Assembly (NCBI RefSeq): GCF_019145235.1
Contig: NZ_JAHSTV010000013.1
Coordinates: 62,001 to 126,000 of the forward strand
DNA length: 64,000 nt
Origin: Pseudomonas farris
GTDB lineage: Bacteria; Pseudomonadota; Gammaproteobacteria; Pseudomonadales; Pseudomonadaceae
Reading direction: 5' to 3'
This document shows positions 54,884 through 63,835 of the stretch, in pieces (within the stretch, counting starts at the first letter, position 1; each line of letters opens with the position of its first letter). Below the pieces are notes generated by a model. The model was not told the origin of the DNA. It searched no databases and worked only from the letters and a program-made list of their open reading frames with translations. Made by a program: the position numbers and the translations under genes.

Positions 54884-54945
54884 CGATTGCTTCGCAATCG
54901 GACGGGGGCAAGCCCCCTCGCCACACAGGCTCGCTCCCACAGGTT
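54884..54945. repeat. REP-like composite element
   Basis: Contains CGATTGC-TTC-GCAATCG (54884-54900), GGGGGC-AA-GCCCCC (54904-54917) with CTCGCCACACAGG, then a half REP GGCTCGCTCCCACAGG. It is a different arrangement from the paired REPs elsewhere and looks like a fusion of two REP types. It lies between the divergent MFS and apbE genes. Confidence 0.75.
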
Positions 54946-55035
54946 TTGCGTCTGGCTGACGGGCGCTGGCAGACCTCGCTCTCATGCGCTCTGAGGCCCA
55001 TAATGGCGGGCGCGGTTTTGAGGGGAGATGAAGAT

Positions 55036-56052
55036 TTGTTAACTGGACGGTGGAGTGGACTTGTGGTGCTGGCCGGCATCTTGTCCGGTTGTGGCAACGG
55101 CGACAGCCTGGAACGCTTCGACGGCCCGACCATGGGCAGTCGTTATTCCATTCAATACGTAAGACATTCCTCCGCGCCCGGGCCGAAAGCGGTGCAGGCC
55201 GAAGTAGAAAATATCCTCGCCGAAGTGGATCGACAATTCTCGACCTATCGCAGCGACTCGGACACCGTACGTTTCAACGCACTGCCGGCCGGTCGCTGTC
55301 AGGTCATGCCTGGCCCTGTGCTCGAATTGATCCGTGTGGGCGAGCAGTTGTCATCCCAAAGCGACGGCTCCTTCGACTTGACAGTGGAGCCACTGCTCAA
55401 TCTGTGGGGATTCGGTCCGCAGGCGCGTGAGGAAAAAGTCCCGAGCGCCGAAGCGCTTGCCGAGATGCAGCAACGCGTCGGCCACACCCACTTGCGCATC
55501 GACGGTGATCAGCTGTGCAAGGACGCTGCGGTTGAGATCGACTTCAACAGCATCGCTGCCGGTTACGCGGTCGACACGATTGCCGCAAAGCTTGAAGAGC
55601 AGGGCATCCACAACTACCTGGCGGAGGTCACCGGTGAACTCAAGGCTGCCGGCAAAAAGCTCGACGGTTCACCCTGGCGCATCGCGTTAGAAGAGCCTCG
55701 GGACGATCAGCAAGTCGCGCAAAAAATCATCGCCGTCGACGGCTACGCTGTGTCCACGTCCGGCGACTACCGCAATTATTTTCAGCAGAACGGCCAGCGC
55801 TATTCCCACACCTTCGATGCCCGCACCGGAGCGCCGGTCCTACACACCCTGGCGTCAGTCACAGTGATTCATCCTTCAGCGTTAATGGCCGATGGCCTAT
55901 CGACGCTGTTGCTGATTCTCGGTCCTGAACGGGGTTGGGACTATGCCGAAACCCATGACATTGGTGCATTCTTTGTGATTCGTGCCGATACAGGTTTCGT
56001 CACACGCACCAATCAGGCTTTTGAGCGCCTGGTGGGCGAGAAAACCAAGTGA
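55036..56052 (+). CDS. apbE: ApbE, FAD:protein FMN transferase (lipoprotein)
   Basis: 338 residues from a TTG at 55036, with AGGGGAG 8 nt before; an ATG at 55003 is the alternative. Starting at TTG gives a compact lipoprotein signal (LTGRWSGLVVLAGILSGC) with lipobox LSGC. The ApbE domain follows: GPTMGSRYSIQY, DFNSIAAGYAVDTIA, HTFDARTGAP and MADGLSTLLLILG. ApbE attaches FMN to Thr in target proteins such as NqrB, NqrC and RnfG. No such target gene lies in this window. In PAO1 apbE directly follows nqrF. Confidence 0.92.
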   Translation: MLTGRWSGLVVLAGILSGCGNGDSLERFDGPTMGSRYSIQYVRHSSAPGPKAVQAEVENILAEVDRQFSTYRSDSDTVRFNALPAGRCQVMPGPVLELIRVGEQLSSQSDGSFDLTVEPLLNLWGFGPQAREEKVPSAEALAEMQQRVGHTHLRIDGDQLCKDAAVEIDFNSIAAGYAVDTIAAKLEEQGIHNYLAEVTGELKAAGKKLDGSPWRIALEEPRDDQQVAQKIIAVDGYAVSTSGDYRNYFQQNGQRYSHTFDARTGAPVLHTLASVTVIHPSALMADGLSTLLLILGPERGWDYAETHDIGAFFVIRADTGFVTRTNQAFERLVGEKTK

Positions 56053-56189
56053 TTGCGGTCTCAAAAGCATTTTTGATGGCGTTGTAGTGCAGGCAAAACT
56101 AGCCTACGACGCGACCAAGGGTTAATGTGCCCGGCGTTGACGCTTCTATAGACTGTGTCCGGGTTCTGCACTGGCCCCAAATTGTTCCT

Positions 56190-56210
56190 TCACGCCGCAG
56201 ATCGGCGTGA
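56190..56210 (+). promoter_or_regulatory. hairpin in the sth leader
   Basis: A perfect 8 bp stem TCACGCCG-CAGAT-CGGCGTGA lies 49 nt before the sth ATG, followed by TTTAG. It could be the end of apbE transcription or a leader structure; the short T run makes it a weak terminator. Confidence 0.45.
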
Positions 56211-56258
56211 TTTAGCCGCAGGTGCCGAGGGCGCCGCGGCCTGTTCTGAGGAGTATGC

Positions 56259-57653
56259 ATGGCTGTCTACAACTACGACGTGGTGGTGTTGGGTTCCGGC
56301 CCGGCGGGAGAGGGCGCGGCAATGAATGCCGCCAAAGCAGGACGCAAGGTGGCGATGGTCGATAGTCGTCGCCAGGTCGGCGGCAACTGCACCCACCTGG
56401 GCACCATCCCGTCCAAGGCCTTGCGTCACTCGGTCCGGCAGATCATGCAGTTCAACACCAACCCGATGTTCCGGGCGATTGGTGAGCCGCGCTGGTTCTC
56501 GTTCCCGGACGTTTTGAAGAGCGCCGAAAAAGTCATCTCCAAACAAGTCGCCTCGCGCACCGGCTACTACGCCCGTAACCGCGTCGACGTGTTCTTCGGC
56601 ACCGGCAGCTTCGCCGACGAGCAAACCATCGAAGTGGTCTGCGCCAACGGCGTGGTTGAAAAACTGGTGGCCAAGCACATCATCATCGCCACCGGCTCGC
56701 GTCCTTATCGCCCGGCGGACATCGATTTCCATCACCCGCGTATCTACGATAGCGACACCATCCTCAGCCTCGGCCACACCCCGCGCAAACTTATCGTTTA
56801 CGGCGCTGGCGTGATCGGTTGCGAATACGCCTCGATCTTCAGTGGCCTGGGTGTGCTGGTTGAGCTGGTGGATAACCGCGGCCAGTTGCTGAGCTTCCTC
56901 GACTCGGAAATTTCCCAGGCGCTGAGCTATCACTTCAGCAACAACAACATCACGGTTCGCCACAACGAAGACTACGACCGCGTCGAAGGCGTGGACAACG
57001 GCGTGATCCTGCACCTGAAGTCCGGCAAGAAGATCAAAGCCGATGCCTTGCTCTGGTGCAACGGCCGTACCGGCAACACCGATCAGCTGGGCCTGGAAAA
57101 TATCGGCGTGAAGGTCAACAGCCGTGGCCAGATCGAAGTCGATGAAAACTACCGCACCTGCGTGCCGAATATTTACGGTGCCGGGGACGTGATTGGCTGG
57201 CCGAGCCTGGCCAGTGCCGCCCACGACCAGGGCCGTTCGGCCGCTGGCAGCATTGTTGACAATGGCAGCTGGCGTTTCGTCAACGACGTGCCAACCGGCA
57301 TCTACACCATTCCGGAGATCAGCTCGATCGGCAAGAACGAGCAGGAGCTGACTCAAGCCAAGGTCCCGTACGAAGTGGGCAAGGCGTTCTTCAAGGGCAT
57401 GGCGCGTGCGCAGATCGCCGGTGAGCCGCAAGGCATGCTGAAGATCCTGTTCCACCGCGATACCCTGGAAGTGCTGGGCGTTCATTGCTTCGGTTATCAG
57501 GCGTCGGAGATCGTGCACATCGGTCAGGCGATCATGAGCCAGCCGGGTGAACTGAACACCCTGAAGTACTTCGTCAACACGACGTTCAACTACCCGACCA
57601 TGGCTGAAGCCTATCGGGTAGCGGCGTACGATGGCCTCAACCGGCTTTTTTGA
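56259..57653 (+). CDS. sthA: SthA, soluble pyridine nucleotide transhydrogenase
   Basis: 464 residues, normal length. FAD motif VVLGSGPAGEGAAMNAAKAG; the redox region GGNCTHLGTIPSKAL has a single Cys in place of the disulfide of lipoamide dehydrogenases, as known for Sth. NAD-binding VYGAGVIGCEYASIF and FAD-binding IYGAGDVIGWPSL. It converts NADPH and NAD+ to NADP+ and NADH. GAGGAG precedes the ATG. It follows apbE as in PAO1, except that the small nqrM-type gene is missing. Confidence 0.97.
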   Translation: MAVYNYDVVVLGSGPAGEGAAMNAAKAGRKVAMVDSRRQVGGNCTHLGTIPSKALRHSVRQIMQFNTNPMFRAIGEPRWFSFPDVLKSAEKVISKQVASRTGYYARNRVDVFFGTGSFADEQTIEVVCANGVVEKLVAKHIIIATGSRPYRPADIDFHHPRIYDSDTILSLGHTPRKLIVYGAGVIGCEYASIFSGLGVLVELVDNRGQLLSFLDSEISQALSYHFSNNNITVRHNEDYDRVEGVDNGVILHLKSGKKIKADALLWCNGRTGNTDQLGLENIGVKVNSRGQIEVDENYRTCVPNIYGAGDVIGWPSLASAAHDQGRSAAGSIVDNGSWRFVNDVPTGIYTIPEISSIGKNEQELTQAKVPYEVGKAFFKGMARAQIAGEPQGMLKILFHRDTLEVLGVHCFGYQASEIVHIGQAIMSQPGELNTLKYFVNTTFNYPTMAEAYRVAAYDGLNRLF

Positions 57654-57659
57654 GCGGCT

Positions 57660-57684
57660 CCGGCCGGTGGCCTGAGCCGGCCGG
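57660..57684. terminator. inverted repeat between the convergent sthA and glycerophosphodiesterase genes
   Basis: CCGGCCGG-N9-CCGGCCGG, an 8 bp very GC-rich stem 6 nt after the sthA stop. There is no T tract on either side, so its strength as a terminator is uncertain. Confidence 0.45.
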
Positions 57685-57695
57685 GGAGACCGATT

Positions 57696-58418
57696 TCAGC
57701 AATTCTCGAGCGTGGCAGTGGCCAAACCGGGAAAGTCTGTAATCAGGCTGTCAACGCCGAAGTCGGCGAGTCTGCGCATCAGCGCGGGCTCGTTGACTGT
57801 CCACACCGACACATGCAGCCCCTGACGCTGCGCCTTCTGCAGGCGTTCCGGCGTACACAGGGTCCAGTTCAGCGCCAGCATCTCACAGCCATAGTTTTGC
57901 GCGACCTTCAACGGGTCGAGCCAGGCATACTCGGCCACCAATCCGCGAGACACGTCCGGCACCAGGTCCAGCGCGGCTTTCAATACTTCGCGTGAACTCG
58001 ACGTAATCGTGATCTTGTCCCGCATACCGAAACGCTGAGCCATTTCGCGAATCGCCAGCACGGTGGTCACGGCACGGGTGCGTGAAGCGCTTTTGACTTC
58101 CAGCTGCCAGTGCTCGAAATCGCATTTCTCGAACAGTTCTTCCAGCGTTGGGATCGGGCAGGGTTTGATCCAGCCCGGGCCACCCTTGCGCGCGTCATAG
58201 GTCACCAACTCCGCGGCGGTATGCTCGACTACTTTGCCGCGGCGGTCGGTGGTGCGTTTGAGGGTCGGGTCGTGGATCACCATCAACTCGCCGTCCTTGG
58301 ACAGGTGCAAGTCCAGTTCACAACGACGTACGCCGTGCTTGAGGCATTCCTGAAAGCTGGTCAGGGTGTTTTCCGGTGCTTCGCCCTTGGCGCCGCGATG
58401 GCCGTAGATGAGAGTCAC
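57696..58418 (-). CDS. glycerophosphodiester phosphodiesterase (UgpQ-like, cytosolic)
   Basis: 240 residues without a signal peptide. GDPD motifs: YGHRGAKGEAPENTLTSF, CELDLHLSKDGELMVIHDPTLKRTT, with the active-site His, Glu and Asp, and LALNWTLCTPERL and WTVNEPALMRRLADFGVDSLITDFP near the end. It hydrolyses glycerophosphodiesters to glycerol-3-phosphate and an alcohol. It follows the PilZ gene by 14 bp and is probably in its operon. Confidence 0.94.
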   Translation of the reverse strand: MTLIYGHRGAKGEAPENTLTSFQECLKHGVRRCELDLHLSKDGELMVIHDPTLKRTTDRRGKVVEHTAAELVTYDARKGGPGWIKPCPIPTLEELFEKCDFEHWQLEVKSASRTRAVTTVLAIREMAQRFGMRDKITITSSSREVLKAALDLVPDVSRGLVAEYAWLDPLKVAQNYGCEMLALNWTLCTPERLQKAQRQGLHVSVWTVNEPALMRRLADFGVDSLITDFPGLATATLENC

Positions 58419-58432
58419 GGTTCTTCCTTAAA

Positions 58433-59014
58433 TTAAATGCCTGATTCGTTTTGTTCGCGGGCCAGGCGTCGTTCTTGTGCCTGTCGCTGCAAGATGTAAC
58501 GGGCCAGCAATTGCCGCTGGGCATCGGACGGGTATTCGAACTCGGTGCCGACATCGTAGCCGTCGCCCTTGCGGTCGCAATGGGTGACGCGGGCTCGCAG
58601 CAGCAGGCCAAGGGCTTGCGGCATGAGTACCAGCTTGACTGACAGATGCGCGCCAGTGGCGATGGGCGTCGGATGCTGGAAGTCGATGCCTCCTTCGGAG
58701 AGGATCACCGGCTGCGGTTCGCCGATCTGCCCGAGCACGGTCAGAGCGACCACCTGGCTCAGCAAATCGATGCGTTTGTTCTGGGATTTCAGGAACGCGG
58801 CGATGGTCCGGTCACGTTCGCTGATCTGTCGCAGCAGGTGTTGCGACTCGAATTCGCTCAGGTGCAGTTCGCTGAGCAGGTTGAATAGAGGGGAAGCATC
58901 CTGCAACACTTCCTGGCCTGCGGCTTCGGGAGCAGACAGGGGCCGAATTTCCAGTGCGATCGTGTCCTCGATACGGTAGTATTCGCGGCGATCTTCTTCA
59001 TCTAATGTCGACAT
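58433..59014 (-). CDS. PilZ-domain protein (PA2989-like)
   Basis: 193 residues. The N-terminus has the RxxxR-like start (RREYYRIED) followed by a beta-strand (TIALEIRPL). A helical middle part (about 40-85) separates it from the C-terminal section VILSEGGIDFQHP ... LRARVTHCDRKGDGYDVGTEFEY. The usual D/N-x-S-x-x-G cyclic-di-GMP motif appears as I-L-S-E-G-G, with the acidic or amide residue replaced, so c-di-GMP binding may be altered. Likely a cytoplasmic effector; target unknown. Divergent from lolC. Confidence 0.85.
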   Translation of the reverse strand: MSTLDEEDRREYYRIEDTIALEIRPLSAPEAAGQEVLQDASPLFNLLSELHLSEFESQHLLRQISERDRTIAAFLKSQNKRIDLLSQVVALTVLGQIGEPQPVILSEGGIDFQHPTPIATGAHLSVKLVLMPQALGLLLRARVTHCDRKGDGYDVGTEFEYPSDAQRQLLARYILQRQAQERRLAREQNESGI

Positions 59015-59108
59015 GGCGAACCCATGGTAGCGGCGGTGGTCTGAGTGTAAAGCTGGTTATCGACCCCCGCCACAAGGACGTTCCTTTTCCCTCCGAACAA
59101 GCCCCGAC

Positions 59109-60359
59109 ATGTTCAGACCTCTCTTCGTATTTATTGGCACGCGTTATACCCGTGCAAAGCGTCGCAATCATTTTGTGTCATTCATTTCCCTGACCTCGAT
59201 GATCGGACTCGCCCTCGGCGTGGTCGTGATGATCGTCGTGCTGTCGGTCATGAACGGCTTCGATCATGAGATGCGCACCCGCGTGCTGGGCATGGTGCCC
59301 CACGCGACCATCGAGTCCGGTGAGCCGATCAGCGACTGGCAAAGCCTGGCCGCCAAGGTCAAGCAGAATCCGCAGGTGACGGCGGTTGCGCCCTTCGTCC
59401 AGATGCAGGGCTTGCTGACCAACAACGGCAAGGTCTCCAAAGTGCTGCTCAATGCCATCGACCCGGTGCAGGAACGGCAGGTGTCGATCATTGATAACTT
59501 CATGCAACAGGGCAAACTCGACGACCTGGCGCCGGGCAGTTTCGGCATCGTCATCGGCGACAAGGCCGCGGCCAAGCTCGGCGTGGCGGTTGGCGACAAG
59601 CTGACGTTTGTCGCGCCGGAAGTCACCGTGACCCCGGCCGGGATGTTCCCGCGCATGAAACGCTTTACCGTGGTTGGCATCTTCCATGTCGGTGCCGGTG
59701 AGATCGACGGCTATCTGGGCATCACCAACCTGCAGGATCTGGCGAAGCTGCACCGCTGGAAGCCGGATCAGGTCCAGGGCATCCGCTTGAAGTTCGACGA
59801 TCTGTTCCAGGCACCGCGCATGGCGTGGACCATCGCCCAGCAACTCGGCGAAGACAAGTATTACGCCCGCGACTGGACCCGCACCCACGGCAATCTGTAT
59901 CAAGCGATCCGCATGGAAAAAGCCATGATCGGCCTGCTGTTGCTGCTGATCGTCGCGGTTGCAGCGTTCAACATCATTTCCACGCTGGTGATGGTGGTGA
60001 ACGACAAGAAGGGCGACATCGCGATCCTGCGCACCCTCGGCTCCACGCCGGGGCAGATCATGGCGATCTTCATGGTCCAGGGCACGGTCATTGGTGTGGT
60101 CGGTACGCTGATCGGCGCTGTGGTCGGGATCTTCGCCGCGCTGAACGTCAGCGCCGCGATTTCGGCCCTTGAAGGGCTGATCGGCCATAAATTCCTGAAC
60201 GCTGACGTGTATTTCATCGATTACCTGCCGTCGCAAGTGCAGAGCCAGGACGTGTTGATGGTCTGCGCCGCCGCGTTGGTTCTGAGTTTCCTCGCCACCC
60301 TGTATCCAGCCTGGCGTGCCGCGCGCACCCAGCCTGCGGAGGCGCTACGTTATGAGTGA
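59109..60359 (+). CDS. lolC: LolC/E-family lipoprotein-releasing permease, first copy
   Basis: 416 residues: one N-terminal span (SFISLTSMIGLALGVVVMIVVLSVMNGF), a large periplasmic domain (about 50-270), and three C-terminal spans of the FtsX type (IGLLLLLIVAVAAFNIISTL onward). The LolCDE complex extracts lipoproteins from the inner membrane and hands them to LolA. The stop overlaps the start region of lolD. It shares most of its N-terminus with the second copy at 61116. Confidence 0.95.
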   Translation: MFRPLFVFIGTRYTRAKRRNHFVSFISLTSMIGLALGVVVMIVVLSVMNGFDHEMRTRVLGMVPHATIESGEPISDWQSLAAKVKQNPQVTAVAPFVQMQGLLTNNGKVSKVLLNAIDPVQERQVSIIDNFMQQGKLDDLAPGSFGIVIGDKAAAKLGVAVGDKLTFVAPEVTVTPAGMFPRMKRFTVVGIFHVGAGEIDGYLGITNLQDLAKLHRWKPDQVQGIRLKFDDLFQAPRMAWTIAQQLGEDKYYARDWTRTHGNLYQAIRMEKAMIGLLLLLIVAVAAFNIISTLVMVVNDKKGDIAILRTLGSTPGQIMAIFMVQGTVIGVVGTLIGAVVGIFAALNVSAAISALEGLIGHKFLNADVYFIDYLPSQVQSQDVLMVCAAALVLSFLATLYPAWRAARTQPAEALRYE

Positions 60360-61050
60360 GTCGGGCATGAGTGATAAAGCAATCTTGAGCTGCCGCAACC
60401 TGGGCAAATCCTACGTGGAAGGCCCGGAATCGGTAGAGGTTCTGGCGGGTCTGCAACTGGAGTTGCACCCAGGTGAGCGCGTGGCGATCGTCGGTACGTC
60501 GGGCTCGGGCAAAAGTACCTTGCTCAACCTGCTGGGCGGCCTCGATACGCCGACCAAGGGCAGCGTCTGGCTGGCCGGTGAAGAGCTCTCGGCACTGAAC
60601 GAAAAGGCCCGTGGCCTGCTGCGCAATCGGTCGCTGGGTTTCGTTTACCAATTCCACCACTTGCTGCCTGAGTTCACCGCGCTGGAAAACGTCTGCATGC
60701 CGTTGCTGATCGGTAAAACCGCAATCCCGGAAGCGCGTCAGCGTGCGACGGCGTTGCTGGAGCGGGTAGGGTTGGGCCATCGTCTGGAGCACAAACCGGC
60801 GGAACTGTCGGGTGGTGAACGCCAGCGTGTGGCCATCGCCCGCGCCTTGGTGAACAAGCCAGGCCTGGTGATGCTCGACGAGCCGACCGGCAACCTCGAC
60901 TCCCACACCGCCCAAGGCATTCAGGATTTGATGCTGGAACTCAGCACCTCGATGCGCACGGCGTTCCTGGTGGTGACCCACGACATGAACCTGGCCCGCC
61001 AGATGGATCGCGTCCTGCATTTGCAGGAAGGTTACCTGACACCCATCTGA
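60352..61050 (+). CDS. lolD: LolD, lipoprotein-releasing ATPase
   Basis: 232 residues from the ATG at 60352, which has GGAGG 9 nt upstream and overlaps lolC by 8 bp; an ATG at 60367 gives 227 residues, the usual length, so either start is possible. Walker A GTSGSGKST, the LolD segment FVYQFHHLLPEFTALENV, signature LSGGERQRVAIARAL, Walker B LVMLDEPTGNLD and His VVTHD. It powers lipoprotein release. Confidence 0.96.
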   Translation: MSESGMSDKAILSCRNLGKSYVEGPESVEVLAGLQLELHPGERVAIVGTSGSGKSTLLNLLGGLDTPTKGSVWLAGEELSALNEKARGLLRNRSLGFVYQFHHLLPEFTALENVCMPLLIGKTAIPEARQRATALLERVGLGHRLEHKPAELSGGERQRVAIARALVNKPGLVMLDEPTGNLDSHTAQGIQDLMLELSTSMRTAFLVVTHDMNLARQMDRVLHLQEGYLTPI

Positions 61051-61115
61051 TTGACCGAAACCCGGCGTACTGAACAGTGCGTCGGGTCTTTTATTTTTAT
61101 ACGGTGCCCCAGCGA

Positions 61116-62360
61116 ATGTTCAGACCGTTATCGATCTTTATCGGCACGCGCTATACCCGCGCCAAGCGCCGCAATCGCTTTGTTTCCTTCATCTCGATGA
61201 CCTCGATGATCGGCCTCGCCCTGGGCGTGCTGGCGATGATCGTGGTGCTGTCGGTGATGAACGGCTTCCAGCGCGAAATGAGCTCGCGCATCCTCGGCAT
61301 GGTGCCCCACGCGACTATCGTCGGCGTGAACCCTATCGACGATTGGCAGCCGGTGGCCGCCGCGGCGATGAAGAATCCTGAAGTGACGGCGGCGGTGCCG
61401 TTCACCGAGATGGAAGGCATGCTGTCCTACAAGGGCACGATGCAGCCGATCCAGGTCAGCGGTGTCGATCCGGCGCTGGAAGGCAAGGTCTCGATCGTTG
61501 CCAAGCACATTGTTCAGGGACGTCTCGATGCCTTGAAGCCGGGCGAGTTCGGCGTAGTGGTCGGTGAGATCACCGCGCGACGTTTTCGCTTGAATGTCGG
61601 CGACAAGATCACCCTGATCGTGCCGGAAATCAGCAGCGCACCGGGTGGGATTACCCCGCGCATGCAGCGCCTGAACGTGGTCGGTGTGTTCAAGGTTGGC
61701 GCCGAGCTGGACGGCTCGATGGCGCTGATCCACCTCGCCGATGCCGCGCAGATGCAGCACTGGCAGCCGAATCAGGTGCAGAGCGTGCGCCTGGCGGTGA
61801 AGGATCTGTACGCCGCGCCGCAAGTGTCGAGCGACATCGCGACCGGCTTGGGCGCTGCCTACAAGGCTGACGACTGGACCCACACCCAAGGCAGTCTGTT
61901 CAACGCGATGAAGATGGAAAAAACCATGATCGGCCTGCTGTTGCTGATGATCGTCGCGGTGGCGGCGTTCAACATCATCGCCACCCTGATCATGGTGGTG
62001 AACGACAAGGGCGCGGACATCGCAATCCTGCGCACCATCGGCGCGACGCCTCGGCAGATCATGGCGATCTTCATGGTGCAGGGCACGGTGATCGGGGTTG
62101 TCGGTACCTTGATTGGCGGCGTGCTGGGTGTGATCGCAGCGCTGAACGTCAGTGAGCTGGTGGGCTGGATGGAGCGGGTCAGCGGGCAGCACATCTTCAG
62201 TTCCGATGTGTACTTTGTCAGTAACTTGCCGTCGGAGCTGCAGGGCGCGGATGTGTTGTTGATCTGTTCCGCCGGTTTCATCATGAGCTTTTTGGCGACG
62301 GTGTATCCGGCGTGGCGGGCGGCGAAAGTCGAGCCGGCTACTGCGTTGCGGTATTCGTAA
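61116..62360 (+). CDS. lolE: LolC/E-family lipoprotein-releasing permease, second copy
   Basis: 414 residues from the ATG at 61116 (MFRPLSIFIGTRYTRAKRRN). Same layout as the first copy: one N-terminal span, a periplasmic domain, and three C-terminal spans (IGLLLLMIVAVAAFNIIATL onward). The two copies form the membrane heterodimer around LolD, as LolC and LolE do in E. coli. It is 65 bp after lolD. Confidence 0.95.
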   Translation: MFRPLSIFIGTRYTRAKRRNRFVSFISMTSMIGLALGVLAMIVVLSVMNGFQREMSSRILGMVPHATIVGVNPIDDWQPVAAAAMKNPEVTAAVPFTEMEGMLSYKGTMQPIQVSGVDPALEGKVSIVAKHIVQGRLDALKPGEFGVVVGEITARRFRLNVGDKITLIVPEISSAPGGITPRMQRLNVVGVFKVGAELDGSMALIHLADAAQMQHWQPNQVQSVRLAVKDLYAAPQVSSDIATGLGAAYKADDWTHTQGSLFNAMKMEKTMIGLLLLMIVAVAAFNIIATLIMVVNDKGADIAILRTIGATPRQIMAIFMVQGTVIGVVGTLIGGVLGVIAALNVSELVGWMERVSGQHIFSSDVYFVSNLPSELQGADVLLICSAGFIMSFLATVYPAWRAAKVEPATALRYS

Positions 62361-62373
62361 GCCGTTACATCGC

Positions 62374-62466
62374 CTTCGCGAGCAAGCCCGCTCCCACATT
62401 GGATCTGAGTCGGTCACAAATTTGTGATTCAACTCGGTCAAATGTGGGAGCGGGCTTGCTCGCGAA
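62374..62466. repeat. REP pair (outward type)
   Basis: TTCGCGAGCAAGCCCGCTCCCACA, a spacer starting TTGGATC and containing CACAAATTTGTG, then the inverted copy. It lies between the convergent lolE and histidine kinase genes. Confidence 0.93.
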
Positions 62467-62485
62467 GGGGCCAGACATGCCGCCC

Positions 62486-63835
62486 TCAATCCCCCTTCGG
62501 CAACTCAATCACAAACCGCGTCCATCCGTTATCCGATTCGCAATGAATCTGCCCGCCATGGGCGCGGATGATCGACTGGGTGATCGCCAGCCCCAACCCC
62601 GCATGCTCACTGCTGCCTTCACGACGCGCCGGGTCTGCCCGGTAGAAGCGGTCAAACAAGCGCGGCAACAAGTCTTCAGAAATCCCTTCACCATTGTTTT
62701 CAACAGTCAGGTTCAAGCCTGCCGGCTGCTCGACAATTTTCACCCGCACCTCGCCACCGACCGGGGTAAACCGCAACGCATTGTCCAGTAAATTGGACAG
62801 CGCCCGACGCAGCATGCTGCGGTCGCCCTGCATGCTCGCGCTGCCGTCACGACTCAACTTCACCTGAGCGTCCTCGGCCAACGGTGCAAAGAACTCCAGC
62901 AGCACATCGGCTTCCTCCGCCAGTTCCAGCGGTTCACGTTTGGGCATCAGCAAGCCATGGTCAGCCTTGGCCAGGTACAACATGTCATTGACCAGTTGCG
63001 CCATCCATTGCAGTTCTTCGAGATTGCTGTGCAGCGCTTCGCGGTAATCCTCGATGGGGCGAGGGCGGGTGAGGGTGACCTGAGTATGGGTCAGCAAGTT
63101 CGACAGGGGGGTGCGCAGTTCATGGGCGATGTCGGCAGAGAAGGCCGAGAGACGCTGAAAAGAGTCGTCGAGGCGTCCGAGCATGGCGTTGAAGCTGTAA
63201 GCCAATTCCTCGAGCTCTGGCGGCATGTCTGCTTCTGGCAGACGAGCATTGAGCGATTGCGCCGACACGCCGCTGGCGACCGCGCTCATACGCCGCAGCG
63301 GGCGCAAACCACTGCGCGCCGCCCAGGCACCGAGCAGGGCAGTGGCCAGCGCTGACAAGCCGACGGTCAGCCAGATCAGATGCTGCATGCGTTGCAGAAA
63401 GTGTTGGTGATGGGTGATGTCCAGCAGCAAGGTCAATTGCGGTGAGTCGGGTTTGTCGGGGAACAGCGGTGCATTCAGGACGCGATAGTCGGTGCCGTCG
63501 TTGCTCATCGTCGACAGGCCTGGTTGGAGCGGCAAGTCTTTGGGTAAACGGTCCGAGCTGTCGTACAAGCGTTGGCCGTCACTGCCAATGATGCGCAGCG
63601 AAAGATCGGCTTGTCGGCTCAATTCATCGGCCAGTCTGGTCTCGCTTTCGCTGGACTGGATGTCATCCAGCGCCCGGCGCAAGCCAATCAGCTTGCCATC
63701 CAGCAACTGCTGGTCCAACTCGACAAAGTGCGCCTCGCTGGCGCGACTGAACAACACCCCGGCGAACAACGACACCACGGCAGTGCAAGCTGCGAACAGC
63801 AGCGCCAGACGATTGCTTAGTGAAAGTCGGCGCAT
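62486..63835 (-). CDS. sensor histidine kinase, heavy-metal type (CusS/CopS-like)
   Basis: 449 residues: an N-terminal membrane span (about 8-30), a periplasmic domain of about 120 residues, a second span (HLIWLTVGLSALATALLGAWAA trimmed, near 150-172), and a HAMP domain. The H-box is FSADIAHELRTPLSNLL, the N-box NLLDNALRF and the G-box GLGLAITQS. The form matches the heavy-metal sensor kinase family (CusS, CopS, IrlS). The ligand cannot be read from sequence. The start overlaps the stop of the response-regulator gene (TGATG). Confidence 0.9.
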   Translation of the reverse strand: MRRLSLSNRLALLFAACTAVVSLFAGVLFSRASEAHFVELDQQLLDGKLIGLRRALDDIQSSESETRLADELSRQADLSLRIIGSDGQRLYDSSDRLPKDLPLQPGLSTMSNDGTDYRVLNAPLFPDKPDSPQLTLLLDITHHQHFLQRMQHLIWLTVGLSALATALLGAWAARSGLRPLRRMSAVASGVSAQSLNARLPEADMPPELEELAYSFNAMLGRLDDSFQRLSAFSADIAHELRTPLSNLLTHTQVTLTRPRPIEDYREALHSNLEELQWMAQLVNDMLYLAKADHGLLMPKREPLELAEEADVLLEFFAPLAEDAQVKLSRDGSASMQGDRSMLRRALSNLLDNALRFTPVGGEVRVKIVEQPAGLNLTVENNGEGISEDLLPRLFDRFYRADPARREGSSEHAGLGLAITQSIIRAHGGQIHCESDNGWTRFVIELPKGD

